Made by a program: the position numbers and the translations under genes | Part shown: piece after piece, positions 1-6,400 of the stretch | How positions within the stretch are numbered: position 1 is the stretch's first letter | Layout of the letters: each line of letters opens with the position of its first letter | The notes under the pieces: model-generated | What the model saw: the letters and a program-made list of their open reading frames with translations, nothing else | Databases searched by the model: none | What the model was told of the DNA's origin: nothing | Origin: Candidatus Woesearchaeota archaeon | GTDB taxonomy: Archaea > Nanobdellota > Nanobdellia > Woesearchaeales > SM23-78 | DNA: 7,288 bases | Assembly (NCBI GenBank): GCA_011372335.1 | Contig: DRSY01000011.1 | Location: 1 to 7,288, forward strand | Reading direction: 5' to 3'

Positions 1-345
1 AAAACAGAACTAAAACTAGATGAGGACTTACAAAAAGTATTGGAATACATTAACAAGATAAAGAAAATCATAAGCCTACAATTAGTACTGAAGAGCAAAA
101 ACAAAATCCTATTTGTACTTAGCAAACCAGAAGATAAAGAACTGTTCGGCAAAGCTATTGTAAAGGAAGTAATGAAAAACTACAAACTCGAAACACATAC
201 AGAAAAAAGCTTTCTCAAAGAACTTCTAAAAAACAACGAATTACAAGAAAACCATGTTATTCTTTACGGTTATGAAAAATACTATGAATACATTAAAGAA
301 ATAGAAGACGAACTGAAAATAAAATACTCGAAACTAATCCCATGA
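1..345 (+). CDS. C-terminal part of an unrecognised alpha/beta protein, 5' end outside window
   Basis: I do not recognise this protein. The frame is open from base 1 to the TGA at 343-345, giving 114 visible residues. A TTG at 40 could be read as a start, but no convincing Shine-Dalgarno sits before it and the frame continues upstream with similar composition, so a gene cut by the window edge is the better reading. The visible part is rich in Lys and Glu, has no Cys and no membrane segment. It alternates predicted helices and short hydrophobic strands: strand NKILFVLS (about residues 33-40), helix, strand KLETHT, helix, strand NHVILYGY (about 85-92), then a charged helix to the C-terminal SKLIP. 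This looks like a small cytoplasmic Rossmann-like or other alpha/beta fold, but I see no catalytic motif. Its stop overlaps the start of the giant surface protein gene in an ATGA, so the two are probably co-transcribed. Confidence 0.8.
   Translation, partial: KTELKLDEDLQKVLEYINKIKKIISLQLVLKSKNKILFVLSKPEDKELFGKAIVKEVMKNYKLETHTEKSFLKELLKNNELQENHVILYGYEKYYEYIKEIEDELKIKYSKLIP
342..345 (+). other. ATGA stop/start overlap between the two genes
   Basis: The upstream gene ends ATC CCA TGA and the next gene begins ATG AAA CCA, sharing four bases. No GGAGG- or GGTG-like ribosome binding site is visible in the bases before 342. Termination-reinitiation coupling is therefore the most natural way for this start to be used. 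It also implies a shared transcript, with any promoter upstream of the window. Confidence 0.75.
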
Positions 346-443
346 AACCAAACAAAAAAAATAAAATAAAGAAAATAAAGAGAGCAGGAACTTTAATAGT
401 AGTACTACTCCTCACCCTAATAAGCCTAACCTTAACCCTCAGT
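342..443 (+). other. Signal peptide or N-terminal signal anchor of the giant protein
   Basis: Residues 1-14 are strongly basic (seven Lys and one Arg). They are followed by about 20 uncharged, mostly hydrophobic residues, 15-34 (AGTLIVVLLLTLISLTLTLS), then the acidic ENEN. This is a classic Sec-type n- and h-region. No lipobox Cys is present. A cleavage site near residues 34-38 is possible but not sharply defined, so an uncleaved N-terminal anchor cannot be excluded. Confidence 0.88.
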
Positions 444-3400
444 GAGAATGAGAACACCCAAAAACTCCTCTACTTATCCGTTGAGAAACCATATTATAAT
501 ATCGGAGAGAAAATAACTCTTATAATAACAGCAAAGAATCTCAATGACTATGAGCTAACCATTAACTCCAAAAACAGCTTCTACAAGTACAGTGGAGAGC
601 TAAGCAATAATATAGAATTCTATCCAAAAGAATACGGATTGCACATTGTTGAATTAACAAATAAACTGAACCAGAGTATTGCTGATTCTCTCCAATTCAT
701 AACTATAAATCCTGCAGAAAAAAATAAAACACGTTTTATCTCAACAAACAAACGAGAATACACTCTAGGAGAAACAGTTATGGCAGTTGTGAATATCCCG
801 AAACACGAGAAGCTTGACAAGTATAAATTGTATTATGAGTATAATGGTTTCACCCAGAGATATATGGGAGATCTCACAGAAATAAGGTTTGTGCCAAAGG
901 GAGTGGGAACACACCATCTTATATTAAAAGACAAAGACAGTAACAAGATAATTGAAAGCTATGAGTTCAAAGTGGTTAAAAAAGAAGAAACAACAAAGCA
1001 ACTCAAAGAGGAAAACGCAGTTATAACCATAAAAGATGGTAAAGGAAGAATAGTGGAAGCTATTCTCAAATTCTATGACAAAGCCAACACAAAATTCATG
1101 TCAGCCAACAGTCAGAACTATTTTGAAATTCTCAAAAAACCAGAAAGTGTTGAAATCATTCCAAAAAACAAAATTGTGGAAAAAATAATGATAAGAGGAC
1201 TAAAAAGCCAAAACATAGCTCTTGGTTTAGAAAAAGTCCACCCATTAAAAAACCCTATTCCTGGAAGGATACCGGTAAAAACCTATGCTATTGACCCAAC
1301 ACAAATAGAATTTACAAATGCGACAATAACACAAAAAGCAAGAGGCACAGAACTCTGGAAATGTAAAGACTACAATTTCACAACCCAGACCTGCTTTGGA
1401 ACATGGAAGAAAATAATGAACATAATACCCGGAGAGAATTATACTTTCCTACTAACCCCAGAAGACCCCTTATATAGCGAAACAAGAACAAATGTTCCTT
1501 GTAGTTGCCAAGACAGTGCTACGAGTGTAAGAGGGGTGCCTGCAAGAGCAACGTGTAGTGTATTCTGCAACGTTACAATTGATGTGCCACCAAACGCAGA
1601 AACAGGTTACATAATGAATATGAGTTACGGAATCCAATTAACATACACCGGAGACACGGGCTTTATAACAAGTGCGAGTCAGAGAGCAAGGTTTGATAGA
1701 GACCAAACTTATGGGAACGGAAACGAATCGAGCATAGGAACAGATACTTCTACCACTTCTTTTACAACAACTTGGACTAATTCATCACTTAATCCGACAG
1801 GAAGCGCGGCTTTCAATGAGTTAACATGTGACAACTGGGCAAACACATGCACATGGTATGTGTATCTGTACTCAACAGCAGTAGTGGATGCCCCTGGGAG
1901 CTCTACTAAGAGTATAACTATGAATATAAGTCTCTTAAACATGAGTTATGCGTGGAACTATACAGAACTAGGAAACCTCTCGGTTACTCTTAACTGGCCT
2001 GACGGGGATTACATAAACTATTACAACATTACATTCAACTATACGCCAGTAAGCACATCTAACATAACTAACTGTACATTATACACCAACAGAACAGGGA
2101 GTTTTACTAATGAAAGCACAGACTACAACATAAGCAACAACCAGTCAAACTACTTCAACCTAAGCTTCTCAAACAATGGACGTTACCTATGGAATGTTCT
2201 ATGCTATGATGATAGTGGTAACAACGCATGGGCTCCTAATAATAAAAGTTTCATAATCGACACAGTAAAACCAACAGTTAATCTTGAAAGCCCAGAAGAT
2301 AATAATTACACGACAAACACAGTGATAACATTTTATTACAATGTATCAGACTCTAACTCTATAAAGAACTGCTCATTAATAATAGACGGCTCGCCAGACC
2401 AAACAGATACTAGTATTAGTAAAGGAACAAGTCAGAACTTCTCCACTTCCCTAAGCAACGGAGTGCATACATGGGCTGTTTGGTGCTATGACGATGCAAA
2501 CAACCTCGGAAAATCAGAGAACCGAACAATAAACGTTTCTGCTCAGAGAAAAATATGGAGTGACAGGTGGTATGAAACAGGAACAAGTAGTTATACAAGC
2601 ACAACAGCAAATATTGAGCTTAATAATGAGACAGACGGGACTCAGAACCAGGTTTATTATGACATCCCTGCTCTGACAACAATCACCCTCGTAGATGCAA
2701 TTTCCCCGTATATTAGCGGGGATGGAGCATACATATATAATAACACCCTTGTTACATTCAGAGCAGCGTTTGCAGCTGCGCAGAGCAACGGTCGCCTAAG
2801 CTGGCATCTCTACATACTCCACGCTAATAACTCACAAACAGAGGTGTGCTCATACGGTGATGATGCTAGTGGAGGAGCTACAGTAGTAACCATCACAGAA
2901 GCAACATGTAACACTACTTCTGATTACAGACTTCTAGGAACAGACAGATTGGAGTTAGTATTGAAAGTGTATAATACCCATAACCAACAGAATAGAGATG
3001 TAACCCATTACTTTGACAACACCAACTCGTACGTGGAGATTAATAATTTCATCACCCTAGGACACTTAGAAACAGATCTCATCGCACCATCATCAAACTT
3101 AGACATAGACCAGAACACAACTTATACCCACACATGCAACGTTACTTGTGTAGACGGCACCTGTCTTAATGTGAGTGTCTACGCCCAGTACAACTCAACC
3201 AGTCCTACTAGCAACACATGGACGAATATAAGCTCCACAGGCTACTTAGTGCTTAATGGCTCTGAAACTAATCCTCACAACACAGGCAATCTGAGCAGTA
3301 ACACCACCAACACTACTTTCATAATACTAGGAAACGAGCCCTCAACAAACTACATAAGATGCTATGCTAAGTCAAAGTTCTCAAGTGACACAAGCCAAAC

Positions 3401-6400
3401 AATAAGAAGGATAAGAATAAAAGACACAATAGGTCCTGTTGTTAACCTCACAAGCCCATCCAACCAAACCTACACTAAGAACAACACCATAAACTTTTAC
3501 TTCTTTGTATCAGATCCCTCTGAGCTAAGGAACTGCTCACTAATACTTAACGGTATGAAGAACAAGAGTTTAAACTCAAGCCAGCTAACCAACAACGCAA
3601 TCAACAATATAACTGTTAATGGTTTCTCAGAGGGAACATATAACTGGACTGTTAACTGCACAGACATCTGGAATAACACAGGCACAGACCAGCCATACAT
3701 CCTCTACATAGACCGAAAAGCCCCATTGATTAGTCTTAACTTCCCAGCACCAAACGACACAGTTGCTTATAGTATGATTAATTTTAACTGGACAGCACAT
3801 GACAATTATAACGTAAATATGACGTGTGACTTGTACATAAACGGGAGTCTTAATGTATCAGGAGTAATATCTCCTAATGGAACCCCAACTAACACAACAA
3901 CAGGTAATTTCAGTATAGGAACATATCTTTGGTATATGAACTGCTCTGACCCAGCAGGGAACTGGAATGTAAGTGAGACAAGGAACTTCACAGTAATAGA
4001 CCTCCCCCCAACAACATACCTTATCTTCCCCACCCCAGGGCATTACAATGATTCAAGCACAATAATATTCCTCTACAACGCTTCTGATAATAATGGATTT
4101 AAAAACTGTACATTATACATTGACGGAGCACCAAACGCTACGAACAGCACCATATACAACAACCAGATTAACAACTTCACAGTAAACAACCTCCCAGAAG
4201 GCTTACATAACTGGACCGTGAGTTGTATCGACACAGGTGGTTATAATGATACTGCGGCTTGGCAGAACTTCACAATAGATCTCACCAACCCGTATGTGCT
4301 ACTCAACTACCCAGACCCAGCTCAGCTCTTCACAGATGCGGATGTTACTTTTAGTTATAACGCAACAGACAACATAGCCTCAACTCTGGACTGCGAGTTA
4401 TTTATTGACAGCAACTCTGAGAGTAACGATACAGCAACTAATGCAACACCAACCGCAGTCAATATAAACAATATACGTGACGGCCTTCACTACTGGAATG
4501 TCACATGTACTGACTATGCAAACAGGCAAAACACTAGTGAAACACGCAACTTCACAATAAATGAGAGTCCTAGTATAATCCTAAACAGCCCAACACCATT
4601 TGCTTATACCAATGAGAATGTTACCTTCACCTATACCCCTGATGATAATGACGGATTCACCAATTGCACCCTATACATTGATGGAGCACCTAACGCTACG
4701 AACAACACCATATACAACAACCAGATTAACAACTTCACAGTAAACAACCTCCCAGAAGGTAACCACACATGGTACATTGGATGCTATGATAATGGGACAT
4801 ACCAGAACTATAATGTCTCACAAACAAGGAACTTCACAGTTGATACCAGTAACCCAACCATAATACTAAACTATCCAGGCATAGAGGAATTAGTGCAGAG
4901 TGAAGAAGTCAATTTTAACTTCACAGCAAATGATAATTATGACACCCTCCTTGACTGTGACTTATACATTAACGGATTATATAACCAGACAGCAGGAGCA
5001 ACCGCGGGGAATGACACAATCATAAGCCTCAACCTCACAAACGGCAGGTATAACTGGAGTGTGGTATGTAAAGATGATGTTAATAATAGCAATACGAGTG
5101 AAACAAGATGGTTCAATGTTAGTGTGCCACCAAGCATAAACCTGACATACCCCACACCGAATGAACATATGAACTTCAGCAATCAAATGTTTGAATACAT
5201 ACCCCGCGCAAACGCTAACATAACTAATTGTACTTTGTTCCTAGACGGACAAGAAAACGAGACTAATAATAGCATAACCCCAGACACATATAATTATTTC
5301 TGGGTTAACATACCAACAGAAGGTAAGCATAACTGGACAGTGAGGTGTATTGATGAAAACGGCCTCCAAGGATGGAGTGGTACACAGGACTTCTACCTTG
5401 ACTTCACCAAGCCCTCGATACAGCTCTACCAGCCAGGCAACGGAGATACTGTGACAAGGAACCTGGTCTTATTTAACTTCACAGCAACAGACAGCATATC
5501 AGAGAACATGCTATGTAACCTTACTGTTAATGGAGGGCTTGAAGGAACAAGCCTTAATGTGACAAACGCAACATCTTATCTTTTTAACAGGACCTTCCCT
5601 GACGGTAATTATTCCTGGTATGTTGAGTGCCGTGACAAAGCAGGTAACTATAATATCAGCGAAACCTGGAACTTCACAATCATCGCACCACCGAATGTGA
5701 CTCTTCTCTACCCTCCTAACGAAAAGCACCTCAGCACAACATACATCAACCTGACATACCTACCAGAAGACGACTATGTAATACCGAACTGCACACTCTA
5801 CCTGAATGGAAGCCCTTACATGAATGACACAAGCATAGATACGAATCAGAACAACACTTTTGACATAAGCAGCATAGGAGAAGGATACTATAACTGGACT
5901 GTTTACTGTACTGACCAAGACAGCAATACCTACGGGCCTCCTGAATGGAACTTTACAATAGACAGAACACCCCCCGCGCCTGTTTTATACCTGCCAAACC
6001 CAAGAGCATTATTAACCTCAGAGGATGTGTTGTTCAACTTTACAGCAATAGACTCTCTTGACACCAACCTATACTGCAATCTTACTATTAATGGGAGTGT
6101 TAATGTAAGTAATGTGTCTGTGACGAATGGTTCCTGGCGTAATATCACTATCTATGATTTACAAGACAGTATATACTTCTGGAATATTACTTGTTGGGAT
6201 AGAGCATTTAATAATCAGACATCAGAAACAAGGAACTTCACTGTACAATCACCACCCAGGATAGCACTCGGAAACCCAGAAATGTATTATAGGACAAACA
6301 CCACTAATATCATGTTCTTCTTTACACCAACAGATAACTCTGGGAACATAACTAATTGTACATTAATCCTGAATGGGCAGCCTAATGAAACCCTCACACC

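Noticed and set aside
40..345. TTG at 40 as the true start of the upstream gene
   Set aside because: The same frame is open back to base 1 with similar residue composition, and there is no well-placed Shine-Dalgarno. A gene truncated by the window edge explains it better.
300..345. Promoter or terminator between the two genes
   Set aside because: The genes overlap by four bases, and I see no TATA-like/BRE arrangement, hairpin or T-run there that would support a separate transcription signal.
780..782. Internal ATG at 780 as an alternative start of the giant protein
   Set aside because: It would remove the signal peptide and cut into the second N-terminal beta-sandwich repeat. The ATG at 342 gives a proper signal peptide and an ATGA overlap.
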